Positions 25,746 through 35,771 of a DNA stretch of 62,214 nt are shown piece by piece; positions within the stretch are counted from its first letter, which is position 1; every line of letters begins with the position of its first letter. Position numbers and translations under genes: made by a program. The notes under the pieces are model-generated. The model saw nothing but the letters and a program-made list of their open reading frames with translations, searched no databases and had not been told where the DNA came from. Source of the stretch: Legionella yabuuchiae (GTDB lineage: Bacteria > Pseudomonadota > Gammaproteobacteria > Legionellales > Legionellaceae); NCBI RefSeq assembly GCF_900640115.1, contig NZ_CAAAIW010000017.1, positions 1 to 62,214 on the forward strand, given 5' to 3'.

Positions 25746-26792
25746 TTATTTCTCCAATTGCTCGACTTGTTTTGCTAATTTCTCAACTTTTTCGGACAAG
25801 GACTTAAGATTTTTACGCATCATTGGAATGCGGGTGCTGCTTAATTCTTGTTCGATAGCTTTGTCTTTAGGTCGCGCAGGATTTCCAAGATAAATATTAC
25901 CCTGCTTTAAGTGCTTTTTGGGAGGAACGCCAGCTCTTGCACCTAATATTACGCCATCATCAATCCGTACATGATCACTCACACCAACATTCGCTGCAAA
26001 AATAACGTGATCGCCACTAGAAGAACTTCCAGCAATACCGGTGAATGCGCAGATGATATTATGCTTCCCAATTTTTACGGAATGAGCGATTTGCACTAAG
26101 TTATCGATTTTACTGCCTTCACCAATAACGGTCGCGCCCATCGTTGCACGGTCTATAACTGTATTTGCGCCAATTTCTACATCGCTTTCAATGATAACAT
26201 GGCCAACATGAGGAACCTTTAAATGCTTGCCATTGTCTTGAGTATAACCAAATCCATCCGATCCAATCACGGTTGAAGCGTGAATGCTAACGCGTTCTCC
26301 GATTTTGCAGGAATCATAAATGGTGACATGGGCATGAAGTGTTGTATCTGCGCCAATTTCCACATTACGGCCAATGTAAACATGGCCTTTAATCACACAG
26401 TCGTCGCCAATGTTACTGTTGGACTCCACCACGACATAAGGTCCAATAGCTACGTTTTTCCCTAGTTTGACGTTATCCGCGATAATGGCAGTAGGGTGAA
26501 TACCGGTGTCAGGACGCTGTACGGGATAAAAATGATTAAGCAGGGTTATGAAGGCTTTAAGAGGATTGGTAACTTGAATTAAAGGCTTGCTACTGCCATC
26601 AATTTTGCTGGCCACCAAAATCGCAGCGGCGGGTGATTCTTCGGCTTGTTGGAGGTTTTCAGCACCTTCAGCAAATACTAAAGAATTGGGTATTATATTA
26701 TCGATTGGGGATAAAGCGCTGATGGTTTTACTTTTATCTCCAATCACTGTTCCTTCGACGAGCGTTGCTATCTCAAGTAATGTAGCATTCAT
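25746..26792 (-). CDS. lpxD: UDP-3-O-(3-hydroxyacyl)glucosamine N-acyltransferase LpxD
   Basis: The 348-residue lipid A enzyme adds the N-linked acyl chain to UDP-3-O-acylglucosamine. An N-terminal uridine-binding domain (1-100) is followed by a left-handed beta-helix of hexapeptide repeats (about 105-310). The active-site His lies in [10 protein letters not shown], and the [20 protein letters not shown] block is typical. A C-terminal coiled helix ([17 protein letters not shown]-like) is the trimer and ACP-binding tail. Here the gene lies between polA and a beta-ketoacyl synthase, not in the bamA-lpxD-fabZ-lpxA cluster, so it may be one of the several LpxD paralogues of legionellae with their own acyl-chain preference. 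Confidence 0.93.
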   Translation of the reverse strand: MNATLLEIATLVEGTVIGDKSKTISALSPIDNIIPNSLVFAEGAENLQQAEESPAAAILVASKIDGSSKPLIQVTNPLKAFITLLNHFYPVQRPDTGIHPTAIIADNVKLGKNVAIGPYVVVESNSNIGDDCVIKGHVYIGRNVEIGADTTLHAHVTIYDSCKIGERVSIHASTVIGSDGFGYTQDNGKHLKVPHVGHVIIESDVEIGANTVIDRATMGATVIGEGSKIDNLVQIAHSVKIGKHNIICAFTGIAGSSSSGDHVIFAANVGVSDHVRIDDGVILGARAGVPPKKHLKQGNIYLGNPARPKDKAIEQELSSTRIPMMRKNLKSLSEKVEKLAKQVEQLEK

Positions 26793-26879
26793 GAATAACC
26801 TTCTAAACTGACAAATCGGTAAATTATAGCCTGATGAGCATGAACTTGCGAATAATTGCAGGGTTTTAAATAAAGGAAA

Positions 26880-28103
26880 CTACATTCTCCGTAGAATCAA
26901 TACTGCGTTAGCGCCACCAAATGCAAAATGATTGGATAAGGCGATGTCTACTGGTTTTTTTCTGGCTTCATTGGGAACATAATCCAGATCGCAGGTTGGA
27001 TCAGGCTCTTCAAGATTGATGGTGGGTAATAAGATATCTTGTTGCAGGCACAGCGTTGTTGCGATGATCTCCATTGCACCGGCCGCTCCTATTGCATGTC
27101 CAGTGAGGGCTTTTTGCGCGGTGATGGGGATCTGATAAGCTTGGTTACCGAATACGGTTTTAATGGTTTGGGTTTCTGTAATGTCGTTTAACTGAGTTCC
27201 AGTACCATGAGCGCTAATGTACTGCACATCGTTTGGAGAAAGCTTAGCGTCTTCGAGTGCCGCTGTGACGGCACGAACTTGCCCTTGTGTGTTTGGTGCG
27301 GTAACATGCGTGGCGTCGCAACTGGCTCCAAAGCCTATAATTTCTGCATAAATGGTTGCGCCACGAGCTTTAGCGTGCTCAAGTTCTTCCAAGATTAAGA
27401 CCCCCGCACCATCTGCCATAACCATACCATCACGATGTTTATCAAATGGCCGACTGGCTTTGGCGGGTAATTCATTTTGAGTTGACATGACACGCAACTT
27501 GCACCAAGCCGCCATAATGGTTTCCCATACCAATGATTCGGTCCCGCCGCATAAAGCAACGGACAATTGTCCATGAGCAATTTGTTGGTAAGCAAGCCCT
27601 ATGGCTTCTGCAGAGGAAACACAGGCGTTCGAAACAGTCATATTAGGGCCATGGAGTCCAAAGGCAATTGCAATATGATTCGCAATGGAATTTGGCATGC
27701 CCCGAATGACACTTAAGGCTGGGATTTTTTTCCAACTTTCCGTAAAAAAAGACTGATACGCTTCTTCAAGCTCAGGCATTCCTCCAAGACTTGTGCCGAT
27801 GTAGGTACCAGCGTTTTGCAACTCCTGGGCAGTCAACCCAGCTCTTTTAATGGCATGATGAGCACAATACAAAGCGTATTGAGCGACACGGGGATAGCGT
27901 TTTGGTTTATTAAATTCAGGTAAATTATCTAGGTTTAAATCGCGAATTTCTCCAGCGATTTGGGTGGTGTAAGGTGAGGGATCATAAGCTTGAATTCGTT
28001 TAATACCACAGGTTCCATTAACGGCAGCATGCCAAAAGTTTTCAAGCCCACACCCTATCGATGAGGTGATTTCCATGCTTGTGATCACAACCCTTTTTTT
28101 CAT
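26880..28103 (-). CDS. fabF: Beta-ketoacyl-ACP synthase II-like (FabF family)
   Basis: The 407-residue condensing enzyme has the catalytic triad C161 (SNACVSS), H299 (SAHGTGT) and H336 (TGHAIGAAGA), plus the conserved Lys331. It elongates acyl-ACP with malonyl-ACP. Sequence features such as ITSMEITSSIGCG and the position next to lpxD rather than in a fab operon suggest a second KAS. It may serve a special acyl chain, for instance long or branched lipid A or membrane fatty acids; that role is inference. The RBS GAGGAAA precedes the ATG. No ACP gene is adjacent. Confidence 0.87.
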   Translation of the reverse strand: MKKRVVITSMEITSSIGCGLENFWHAAVNGTCGIKRIQAYDPSPYTTQIAGEIRDLNLDNLPEFNKPKRYPRVAQYALYCAHHAIKRAGLTAQELQNAGTYIGTSLGGMPELEEAYQSFFTESWKKIPALSVIRGMPNSIANHIAIAFGLHGPNMTVSNACVSSAEAIGLAYQQIAHGQLSVALCGGTESLVWETIMAAWCKLRVMSTQNELPAKASRPFDKHRDGMVMADGAGVLILEELEHAKARGATIYAEIIGFGASCDATHVTAPNTQGQVRAVTAALEDAKLSPNDVQYISAHGTGTQLNDITETQTIKTVFGNQAYQIPITAQKALTGHAIGAAGAMEIIATTLCLQQDILLPTINLEEPDPTCDLDYVPNEARKKPVDIALSNHFAFGGANAVLILRRM

Positions 28104-28253
28104 GCCGTTTCCTCATTTGAATTACCACCTCGACCCATCCTTTTTTCAGTGAGAATACTAAAGGTTGGTAAGCAAATGCGTCAAGCGTTATTATCTTAGA
28201 GTGCATTATTTTTTGACGTTTATGAACAAAGCAGGGTTAATTTCAGGTGCTCA

Positions 28254-29138
28254 TTATAATGGAGACAGTGAATTTATTTGCTGCAGCAAACGCTTGGTGG
28301 TACTAACCCAATAGTCACACATAGTTTCTATCTCAAATCCAAGGCGGGCATATAATTTAATTGCATGACTATTTTTAGTCTGTACATCAAGGCAAAGTCT
28401 TGGTTTTTTCTGATCCAGCGCATAATTAATACAATAGGCAATCAATTCGCGTCCCAATCCTTGGGCTTGTAAATCAGGCAAAATGGCAATATCTGATAAC
28501 TTTGCCCCTTCCCTTATCCAATGAATGTGCGCTTTTCCTACCGGTTGTTCATTTATAGAGGCGATGACCAGGCGATAGGCTCGATCATTTAAAAGCGCTA
28601 AAATACGAGTGCGTATATCGTGAGGATAGTCAGGAAAACAGAGACTGTCGGCTTTGCATAAAAATGAAGCGTCATCAATAGATGCTTTTTTAAAATGTAG
28701 TCTTGGAGATTCAAGTACGATTTTTTCATTGGAAAATCGAATCATTTCGTATTCGCTTTCATAATAGCGAAACCCCCAAGAAGGAAGCCATGAATCTTTT
28801 GCTTTTTCTGTACTAGAAACGATCACTTGCACGACTTCTTCTGAGTCAATAAACGGAAGTAAAGAGGCCAATAATACACTCGCAATTTTTTGTCTTCGAA
28901 AAGCCGGATCAACCATTAATGCTACTTCGCAGGCGTTATCATAGAAAAAATAGGCGCTTACAAAACCAATTAGTCGTTCATTTTCATAATATAAAAAAGT
29001 CGAGGGCTTTTGCCTGGGTTCTATTAAGATGTGGGGGTAGATGGGGATAATATGCTGATCAGCAACTTTACAAGCACGCTGAAGTTGCTTAAGTTCTAGC
29101 AGTTGTTTTTTATTGAGTTGGCTTGTTTGGATTAACAT
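28254..29138 (-). CDS. Tandem GNAT acetyltransferase
   Basis: The 294-residue protein holds two GNAT folds. The first (about 1-135) has the acetyl-CoA loop in MVDPAFRRQKIASVLL. The second (about 145-290) has ILPDLQAQGLGRELIAYC and KLYARLGFEIE. Both CoA loops look intact, though the first is RRQKIA rather than the full Q/RxxGxG/A. The substrate, small molecule or protein N-terminus, cannot be told. It is a monocistronic gene between fabF and the purine permease. No clear RBS is seen before the ATG. Confidence 0.82.
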   Translation of the reverse strand: MLIQTSQLNKKQLLELKQLQRACKVADQHIIPIYPHILIEPRQKPSTFLYYENERLIGFVSAYFFYDNACEVALMVDPAFRRQKIASVLLASLLPFIDSEEVVQVIVSSTEKAKDSWLPSWGFRYYESEYEMIRFSNEKIVLESPRLHFKKASIDDASFLCKADSLCFPDYPHDIRTRILALLNDRAYRLVIASINEQPVGKAHIHWIREGAKLSDIAILPDLQAQGLGRELIAYCINYALDQKKPRLCLDVQTKNSHAIKLYARLGFEIETMCDYWVSTTKRLLQQINSLSPL

Positions 29139-29286
29139 AATTTTTATGTACCATATCTTATCAGATCATGCCGCCTTAAACCGCTTGCAAAGATGGCTTT
29201 AGCTGTTTCCCTTCCTATGCATAATCCAAACATAGGTTGTTTTTTTCAGTATAGTGCATAACCCTTTTACTGAGATAAATAGGGCG

Positions 29287-30567
29287 TTAATTAATTATAA
29301 AAAACAAGACAAAAACTAAACTTAACATGATCACCATAGGGTTTAAGCGTTGGCGAGTGATTAATTTCAGCAGAGCATAAACGATAATTCCTGCTCCAAT
29401 TCCATCTGCGATTGAAGAGGTAAAAGGGATCATCATGATAATGAGCATGCTGGGAGCGGCTTCGGTAATATCGGTGAGGTTCATGCCCACGACGTTTCGC
29501 ATCATGCAGCAGGCGACATACAATAACGCAGGGCCGGATGCGAAGCTTGGAATGGCTTGGGCTAAGGGAAAGAAAAATAACACTAAAAGAAACCCTATCG
29601 CGATGACGATTGCCGTAAGCCCTGTTCTGCCCCCCGCTTCAATTCCCGCGGCGGATTCAATAAAAGGCGAGGTGCTGGCAGAGCCTAATAGTCCGGCGAG
29701 CGCGGATGCGGTTGCATCAGCAGTTAAGCTTTTACGAATTCGTTGTTGATAATTGTTCATGGTTTTGAAGACGGATTGATTTAATAATCCAATAAGCGTT
29801 CCAGTGGCATCAAATACAGCAATGAGAAAAAACGCAAAGGTCGCTTTAATCGCCGCCATGCTACCCATCCCTGAGAAATCGAGCTTAAAGAAGGTGGGAG
29901 CAAGGGAGGGGGGAAAGCCTAATACGCCATGCCATTTGGTTAACCCAATGAGAAGGCTAATCATACTAATGGATAGAATGCCAATGATGATTGCTCCGGG
30001 AATGCGATAATAATCCAGGGCTAAGATCAATAAAAACCCTGCAAAAAATAGCAAGCTTTCAGGACGTGATAAATCGCCTAAATGCATTAAAGTATGGTTG
30101 CCGCTGACAATAATTTGATTGGTTTGCAAGGCAATTAATGCGATTAAAAGGCTGATTCCGATGAGAATGGCGACCTGCAAATTATACGGAATGGCTTCGG
30201 TTAATAAACGGCGTAATTGAGTTAGGGTGACCATTAAGAAAAGAATACCCGATATGAACACCATCGCCAAAGCATGTTGCCAGTCAAACCCAAGCCCTTG
30301 GACCACGCTATAAGAAAAATAAATATTGAGTGCCATTCCTGGGGCGACTCCAACAGGGATGTTCGCATAGAGTCCAATGAACGCAGAGGCGAAAGCAGAT
30401 ACTAAGCATGTGGCTGTGAACACAGCACCTTGATCCATGCCTGCATCATGCAAAATGGCAGGATTAACAAACGCGATATAAACCATGGTTAAAAAGGTTG
30501 AAAGACCTGCCAATATCTCGGTTTTGTAGGATATTTTCTTATCCTGAGCGGTCGGATTCATTTGCAT
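29287..30567 (-). CDS. NCS2-family purine permease (AzgA/PbuG type)
   Basis: The 426-residue inner-membrane protein has about 12-14 hydrophobic spans and the AzgA-like markers TEILAGLSTFLTMVYIAFVNPAIL, GLYANIPVGVAPGMALNIYFSY, FDATGTLIGL and TSPFIESAAGIEAGGRTGLTA. Such carriers import hypoxanthine, guanine or adenine with protons; which of them is transported here is not decidable by eye. ATG 30567 and 30561 are both possible and no strong RBS decides. Confidence 0.9.
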   Translation of the reverse strand: MQMNPTAQDKKISYKTEILAGLSTFLTMVYIAFVNPAILHDAGMDQGAVFTATCLVSAFASAFIGLYANIPVGVAPGMALNIYFSYSVVQGLGFDWQHALAMVFISGILFLMVTLTQLRRLLTEAIPYNLQVAILIGISLLIALIALQTNQIIVSGNHTLMHLGDLSRPESLLFFAGFLLILALDYYRIPGAIIIGILSISMISLLIGLTKWHGVLGFPPSLAPTFFKLDFSGMGSMAAIKATFAFFLIAVFDATGTLIGLLNQSVFKTMNNYQQRIRKSLTADATASALAGLLGSASTSPFIESAAGIEAGGRTGLTAIVIAIGFLLVLFFFPLAQAIPSFASGPALLYVACCMMRNVVGMNLTDITEAAPSMLIIMMIPFTSSIADGIGAGIIVYALLKLITRQRLNPMVIMLSLVFVLFFIIN

Positions 30568-30595
30568 TACTCATTAAAAAACCCATAACTGGGGG

Positions 30596-31399
30596 TTAAA
30601 AATGGAAATTTAGTACTCCGAAGACAATCTCAATGGCAATCAATATAATGATGGTAATTTCAAGGCCGTGCGCATGGCGGTTTTCTAGATAACCGTTAAA
30701 CATTTCAAAAATTTCGTTTATAGTATCTAGACGATGGTTAATGGCATTTACCCGCCGTTGCATGTGTAAATAGCGCTCTAACATAATGAAGTATTCTTCA
30801 AGCGTTGGGTGCTGCCAGAAATATTTAGGGTGATAAAGAAAGTTACTGATTAAGTTCATTTCGCTTTTCGCGCCTAAAATTTCTCCAATGATTTGACGAA
30901 TTTGTTTCCGGCTTATGCCCATATCGCCTTTGCTGGATAAGGTATGGATGAGCGGAGTGTATTTTTCAATCAATGCTTCTAAAATGGTTTCAAAATATTG
31001 TAATTTGACCGATTGGGCAAATCCGTATGAAAGGCTTAATTTAATTTCATCATTATCTTCTTCAAGCGTAATGCAATCGACATCAAAATAATCGTGAGGT
31101 TTAATGCTTGTTGTTTCACCGATTTTATAACTGAAATCATCATGTACTTCAAAGGCTGTGGGTTTATTGGCATACAGTCTAATGGTATCTAGGTAGGCAT
31201 TGATCTGGTGGCGTTTAATGCCCCAGGATACAACCGTGCCGTTTTTAAAGACATAGACCACATGGTTGCTATTATGATGTCTTAATTTTAAGGTGTCGCG
31301 GGACCGTGCGGATGTATAGCTTTTTAATGTGTTTTTATAGTGATTATCCAAGCGGGCCAAATCAATACTATTTGCGATGCAAAAACTCAGGCATTCCAT
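30596..31399 (-). CDS. DUF155/RMND1-family protein with C-terminal membrane span
   Basis: The 267-residue protein matches the DUF155 (YagE, Sif2, RMND1) family: VVYVFKNGTVVSWGI near residues 47-61, helical middle, FWQHPTLEEYFIMLERYLHMQRRV and NHRLDTINEIFEMFN, then a terminal membrane span (about 248-265). Eukaryotic members support mitochondrial translation and respiratory chain assembly; the bacterial role is unknown. GGAAG precedes the ATG. The gene starts 29 bases before the permease in the same direction, so they may share a transcript. Confidence 0.85.
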   Translation of the reverse strand: MECLSFCIANSIDLARLDNHYKNTLKSYTSARSRDTLKLRHHNSNHVVYVFKNGTVVSWGIKRHQINAYLDTIRLYANKPTAFEVHDDFSYKIGETTSIKPHDYFDVDCITLEEDNDEIKLSLSYGFAQSVKLQYFETILEALIEKYTPLIHTLSSKGDMGISRKQIRQIIGEILGAKSEMNLISNFLYHPKYFWQHPTLEEYFIMLERYLHMQRRVNAINHRLDTINEIFEMFNGYLENRHAHGLEITIIILIAIEIVFGVLNFHF

Positions 31400-31496
31400 G
31401 GTTCAGGGCTTCCGAAGGTAAAGTTTAGTACCTGTAGTAACAGTGCTATTCTGAAGTAGAAAAGGGTTCGTTGCAAGGGTGTTGAAAAATAATACC

Positions 31497-31636
31497 TCTG
31501 TACCGTTCGATTTTAAGTAACCGTTTTTGCGAGGAGTGCTGCGACGAAGCAATCAAGTTCGACATTTGAACAAATTGATAAGCTTGATTGCTTCGCTAGC
31601 GCTCGCAAAGACGAATCTATGAAAAATTGTACCGTT
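31497..31636. repeat. REP-like palindrome flanked by short direct repeats
   Basis: TTGCGAGGAGTGCTGCGACG and AAGCAATCAAG form the left arm, and CTTGATTGCTTCGCTAGC plus GCTCGCAAAG form the right arm (31522-31613). This is the common 'GCGAGGAGCG...GACGAAGCAATC' palindrome. The 10-base TGTACCGTTC stands on both sides (31499-31508 and 31628-31637, approximately), like a target duplication. Apart from this and the hairpin at 31659, the 319-base gap holds nothing I recognise. Confidence 0.7.
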
Positions 31637-31658
31637 CAAAGAAATAATGCCTTCTACA

Positions 31659-31710
31659 GGACAAAAAAATGGCGAGGAAGTTGATTGGGGATAGATGCCA
31701 TTTTTTGTCC
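31659..31710 (-). terminator. Hairpin after the XRE regulator
   Basis: GGACAAAAAAATGGC pairs with GCCATTTTTTGTCC (one bulged A) just past the stop of the small regulator gene. The T-run lies within the stem for either strand, so it could work as a bidirectional terminator. Confidence 0.55.
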
Positions 31711-31718
31711 AAAATCAT

Positions 31719-31985
31719 TTAAGCATCTGCTGTTTGACGAGCGGGATAGCCTTTTTTTCGATCCACCGCGCCTCCTAACCATTGGGGACAGACCTCAAGG
31801 ATTTCAGCAATTTTATCCAGTTGATCTGGGGGGGGAAGGATGTGACCAAATATCATCGAGTTTGCAAGGTGTCTAGTTACACCAAACACTTTGGCAACGG
31901 CTTTTGTTTTTTCATTAATTTCTTCAGGGAAGCCTAACAAGGAAAGCTCGCGGTTAAACCGCTGCGAAAACACCTTACTGTTCAT
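31719..31985 (-). CDS. Small XRE-like helix-turn-helix protein
   Basis: The 88-residue protein looks like a lone Cro/C1-type DNA-binding domain: helices around residues 8-18 and 24-35, a recognition stretch VFGVTRHLANSMIFG, then PPPDQLDKIAEILEVCPQWLGGAVD, the usual HTH_3 tail in which the sensor loop 'LA.AL.V...WL..G' recurs. Its target is unknown. AAGGAGTG precedes the ATG. It stands alone between the DUF155 gene and the glycine cleavage operon. Confidence 0.75.
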   Translation of the reverse strand: MNSKVFSQRFNRELSLLGFPEEINEKTKAVAKVFGVTRHLANSMIFGHILPPPDQLDKIAEILEVCPQWLGGAVDRKKGYPARQTADA

Positions 31986-32170
31986 TTTTCACTCCTTGAA
32001 AAATAATTGAGTAATTACCGATTTCAAGTCAACTCATTGCAAAAGATCCTTGCCAGCTTTTTATATCGCATTTCTGAACTTGAGAAAAGAGTTTTTTAAT
32101 ATTTTTTAGAGAGTTAGCGCGATTGCCTACCCAAACTCAGCCGCCATCCTTCTTACACTCATCAGGGGAC

Positions 32171-33628
32171 TCAAGAAGTTTTCTCACTGAAATAATTTAA
32201 GTCTAATTCTCTAGCGGCTTTGACATCATCCAATCGACGTGCTGGCAAGGTATGTGGCGCTTCTTTTAAGAGAGCAGGATTCGTTTCGGCCTCATAACGA
32301 ATGGCGCTCATTGCACTCACAAACCCATCCAGCTCTTCAAGGGCTTCAGTTTCAGTAGGTTCAATGAGAAAACATTCAGGGATAAGTAAGGGGAAGTAAG
32401 TCGTGGGTGCATGGAACCCATAATCGAGCAAACGCTTGGCCACATCCATGGCGGTAATTCCAAATTTCTTCTTTTCAGAGCTTAACGTCAGTATAAATTC
32501 ATGACTGGCGCGGCGATTAGGGTAAGCGGCTTTAAATCCAGCGCTGGTCAATTCGGTTAAAAGATAATTGGCATTTAATGTTGCAAATTCGGATACACGG
32601 TGTAACCCCTCATGACCTAACACTCGGATGTAAAAATAAGCACGAAGTAAAATAGCCGCATTTCCCATAAAACAGGATAAGCGTCCAATACTTTGGGGGT
32701 AATCAGCGCGCTCTGCCCAGCGGTAGCTCTCATCCATCTTAAGCACAACAGGCAAAGGCATGAATGGGAGTAAGCGCTTATTTACTGCAATAGGCCCCGC
32801 TCCTGGCCCGCCACCGCCGTGAGGGGTGGCAAAGGTCTTATGTAAGTTTAAATGCATCACATCAAACCCCATGTCTCCAGGACGTACTTTGCCTAAAATG
32901 GCATTTAAATTGGCACCATCGTAGTACAACAGTCCCCCGGCTTGGTGGACAATATCCGCGATGTCTTTTATTTGACGCATGAATAACCCAAGCGTTGAAG
33001 GATTGGTTAACATTATTCCGGCGGTATGAGGGCCTACACGTTGTTTCAGCGCGTCCAAATCCATATCACCATCTTCTGCCGTAGGTATTTCCACCACCTT
33101 ATAGCCACACATCACCGCAGAAGCTGGATTGGTGCCATGTGCTGCATCAGGAATTAAAATCTCATTTCGCTGACTATCGCCGCGCGATTGGTGATACGCT
33201 TTAATCATGGCGACCCCCGCAAACTCGCCTTGCGAACCTGCCATGGACGTTAACGAAACCCCAGCCATACCGGTGATTTCAGCAAGGTACGTTTGTAAAT
33301 GGTACAAGGCCCTTAAAAAACCCTGACTCACTTCAGTGGTGGTCATTGGGTGACGGTTATTAAAACCGGGTAATGAGGCCGCCTTATGAACGCCGCGAGG
33401 GTTGTACTTCATAGTACAAGAACCGAGCGGATAAAAATTGGTATCGATGGCGAAATTTTTTTGCGATAAGCGGGTGTAGTGTCGCACCACTTGCAACTCA
33501 GAGCAGGAGGGCCAGCGTGGTGGGCTTTTACGGAGGTATTTCTCTGGCAAATCAGGTTTTTTGTTCGACGTTTTAGGTGCTTGAGCGGTTGCCTGCCGCC
33601 CTGATTTTGAGAGTTCGAAAATTAACAT
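32171..33628 (-). CDS. gcvPB: Glycine decarboxylase subunit 2
   Basis: This 485-residue PLP-binding half of the split P protein carries the cofactor Lys in [15 protein letters not shown] (about residue 270), [12 protein letters not shown]-type PLP contacts in [12 protein letters not shown], and the [10 protein letters not shown] block. With GcvPA it decarboxylates glycine and passes aminomethyl to lipoyl-GcvH. The split form is usual in legionellae and Gram-positives, unlike the fused E. coli GcvP. The start overlaps the 3' end of the YciI-like gene by seven bases, so it is translationally coupled. It is the last gene of the operon. Confidence 0.96.
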   Translation of the reverse strand: MLIFELSKSGRQATAQAPKTSNKKPDLPEKYLRKSPPRWPSCSELQVVRHYTRLSQKNFAIDTNFYPLGSCTMKYNPRGVHKAASLPGFNNRHPMTTTEVSQGFLRALYHLQTYLAEITGMAGVSLTSMAGSQGEFAGVAMIKAYHQSRGDSQRNEILIPDAAHGTNPASAVMCGYKVVEIPTAEDGDMDLDALKQRVGPHTAGIMLTNPSTLGLFMRQIKDIADIVHQAGGLLYYDGANLNAILGKVRPGDMGFDVMHLNLHKTFATPHGGGGPGAGPIAVNKRLLPFMPLPVVLKMDESYRWAERADYPQSIGRLSCFMGNAAILLRAYFYIRVLGHEGLHRVSEFATLNANYLLTELTSAGFKAAYPNRRASHEFILTLSSEKKKFGITAMDVAKRLLDYGFHAPTTYFPLLIPECFLIEPTETEALEELDGFVSAMSAIRYEAETNPALLKEAPHTLPARRLDDVKAARELDLNYFSEKTS

Positions 33629-33930
33629 AACTTTCCTTCCGAATGTTGAATAACCTCTTTCAGCTCATCGCGATGTTTTACGGGGGTAAACTCAATCAGC
33701 TCGTAATCTGCAATTTCCGCAAGATGATAGGGATCTGTTTCTAAGATGGATTCCAGCATGGGCCGATCTTTCGTCAGAGCAATAATGATTCCACCGGTTC
33801 GAGGGTTCATTGGACCAGAGGCTAATAGTAACCCTTGTTTATAGTAATAATCGAGAAATTCACGATGCGCTTGTAAATACTTGTCCACCTCTTCTAGTGG
33901 AACTTTATAATTTAATTTTACAATGATCAT
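33622..33930 (-). CDS. YciI-like protein inside the glycine cleavage operon
   Basis: The 102-residue protein is a compact dimeric alpha-beta-barrel of the YciI family: [45 protein letters not shown], and the [20 protein letters not shown] end. Members often have a His-Asp or Ser-His pair in a cleft and unknown substrates. The gene lies between gcvPA (58 bases) and gcvPB (7-base overlap), which suggests a role linked to glycine or one-carbon metabolism; that is inference. ATG 33930 is chosen from the family N-terminus. Confidence 0.85.
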   Translation of the reverse strand: MIIVKLNYKVPLEEVDKYLQAHREFLDYYYKQGLLLASGPMNPRTGGIIIALTKDRPMLESILETDPYHLAEIADYELIEFTPVKHRDELKEVIQHSEGKLC

Positions 33931-33988
33931 AGTTTTCGTCTCATTTGGTGACCTAAATGGCATTAATGTCGGTTAGGTCGAACTTAGA

Positions 33989-35347
33989 TTAGTTCATATG
34001 CTTAGCTAGCGCTTTCGCATACCGTTGAAGGTCTTCGGACGTTCTCATTTCAGTCGCGCAAACCAATAGTGTATTGGCTAATGTTGGAAAATGCGCTTCC
34101 AAAGCGTAACCGCCATCAATTCCTTCAGCACGCAGTGCTTTTAAAACCTCATCCACCGGTTTGTTGAGTTTAAGTAATGCTTCATGAAAATAATGGGATG
34201 AAAACACTTGTTCCACACCATCAATTGCAGTCAAACAATCGACCAATTCATGCGTGTTTTCAAAACATTGGCGCGCAACCTGGCTAAGCCCCTCTTCTCC
34301 CAGAAGGCTCATGTGGATGGTCGCGGCGGTGACCAGCAATCCCTGGTTTGTACAGATATTGGACGTCGCTTTCCCGCGACGAATGTGTTGTTCTCGTGCT
34401 TGTAAGGTGAGGGTAAATCCAGTATTGCCGTCTTTATCTAACGTACGGCCAATTAATCGACCAGGCATTTGGCGCACATGCTCTAATTTCGTGCTGAAAA
34501 AGCCAAAATAAGGGCCGCCTGAAGCGAGCGGGGAGCCAAAGGGTTGACCCTCACCGCAGACAATATCCACCCCGTCTTTTCCCCATTGGCCAGGTGGTTT
34601 TAATAATCCCAAGGAAACTGGATTGACACATGCGATGGCAATCGTTTGGTTGGCACGCGCCCAATCGCATAACTCATCGGCTTCTTCAAGACAGCCAAAA
34701 AAATTCGGCTGATTAATTACCAATCCCGTAATATCTTCCCCCTGATAGGCCTCTAAAGCTGACAGCGAAGTAATCCCTTGTTCAGAGTCAAACGGGAGGT
34801 TAATCACTTCAATGTGTTGGTTGCGCACGATGGTTTCGACGGTTTCACGATAAAAAGGGTGGAGAGTTCCGACCATTAAAATGCGATTGGATTTGCTGTG
34901 ACGATTGATTCGAACCGCCATTAACACCGCTTCCGCAAGTGCTGTGGCGCCGTCATACATGGAGGCATTGGCAACATCCATCCCAGTCAACTCGGCGATC
35001 ATAGTTTGGTATTCATAGAGCAATTGCAACGTGCCTTGACTGGCTTCAGCCTGATAGGGCGTATACGCGGTTAAAAACTCACCACGAGAAGCAATATCCC
35101 ACACGGCAGCAGGAATATGATGTTCATATGCGCCGGCCCCAATAAAGCAAACACCATTTTTGTTTTGGTTTGCTAACTCCTTTGCATGGTTGAGCATGGT
35201 CATTTCATTCATGCCTTTAGGTATTGTTTTGAATTCTTCATGTCTAAGGGACGAAGGAATTTCATCAAATAAGGCTGTGAGTTCAGTGACATTGATGCGA
35301 TTGAGCATCTTCGTTACATCATCTTCAGTGTGTGGAATATAAGGCAT
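33989..35347 (-). CDS. gcvPA: Glycine decarboxylase subunit 1
   Basis: This 452-residue half of the split P protein lacks the PLP Lys, as expected, and has the family blocks [77 protein letters not shown] and MPGRLIGRT. It pairs with GcvPB as an alpha2beta2 enzyme. It starts three bases after gcvH, with its RBS (AGGAAG) inside the end of gcvH. Confidence 0.96.
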   Translation of the reverse strand: MPYIPHTEDDVTKMLNRINVTELTALFDEIPSSLRHEEFKTIPKGMNEMTMLNHAKELANQNKNGVCFIGAGAYEHHIPAAVWDIASRGEFLTAYTPYQAEASQGTLQLLYEYQTMIAELTGMDVANASMYDGATALAEAVLMAVRINRHSKSNRILMVGTLHPFYRETVETIVRNQHIEVINLPFDSEQGITSLSALEAYQGEDITGLVINQPNFFGCLEEADELCDWARANQTIAIACVNPVSLGLLKPPGQWGKDGVDIVCGEGQPFGSPLASGGPYFGFFSTKLEHVRQMPGRLIGRTLDKDGNTGFTLTLQAREQHIRRGKATSNICTNQGLLVTAATIHMSLLGEEGLSQVARQCFENTHELVDCLTAIDGVEQVFSSHYFHEALLKLNKPVDEVLKALRAEGIDGGYALEAHFPTLANTLLVCATEMRTSEDLQRYAKALAKHMN

Positions 35348-35350
35348 GGT

Positions 35351-35740
35351 TTATTCTTCCTCAGCAATTTCTTGCTCATAAGCCTCTGCGTCGAGCAGGT
35401 TTTCAATTTCAGCGGGTGAATTAGGCTTAATTTTAACCAGCCAACCTGTTCCATAAGGGTCCTGATTGACCAAGGCTGGATCTTCGCAAACTTTAGGATT
35501 TACAGCCACAATAACCCCACTAATTGGGGTATAAAAATCTGCCGCGGCTTTAACGGACTCAACCACGCCAAGCTCATCGCCACTAGAAACGGTGTTGCCG
35601 ACTTCAGGCAAATCAACAAACACTAAGTCGCCTAACAACCTTTGTGCATGATCGGTAATACCAATGGTGGCTTCCCCATCGTTAACTAGGATCCACTCAT
35701 GGGTTTCGGTGAACTTTAAATTTGCTGGTACATCACTCAT
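35351..35740 (-). CDS. gcvH: Glycine cleavage system H protein
   Basis: This 129-residue lipoyl carrier shuttles the aminomethyl group between the P, T and L proteins. The lipoylation Lys is K64 in [17 protein letters not shown] and [22 protein letters not shown] are typical. AGAGGAAT precedes the ATG. It lies between gcvT and gcvPA in the operon. Confidence 0.97.
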   Translation of the reverse strand: MSDVPANLKFTETHEWILVNDGEATIGITDHAQRLLGDLVFVDLPEVGNTVSSGDELGVVESVKAAADFYTPISGVIVAVNPKVCEDPALVNQDPYGTGWLVKIKPNSPAEIENLLDAEAYEQEIAEEE

Positions 35741-35771
35741 GATTTATTCCTCTTTATAAAATCCCTAGGGT

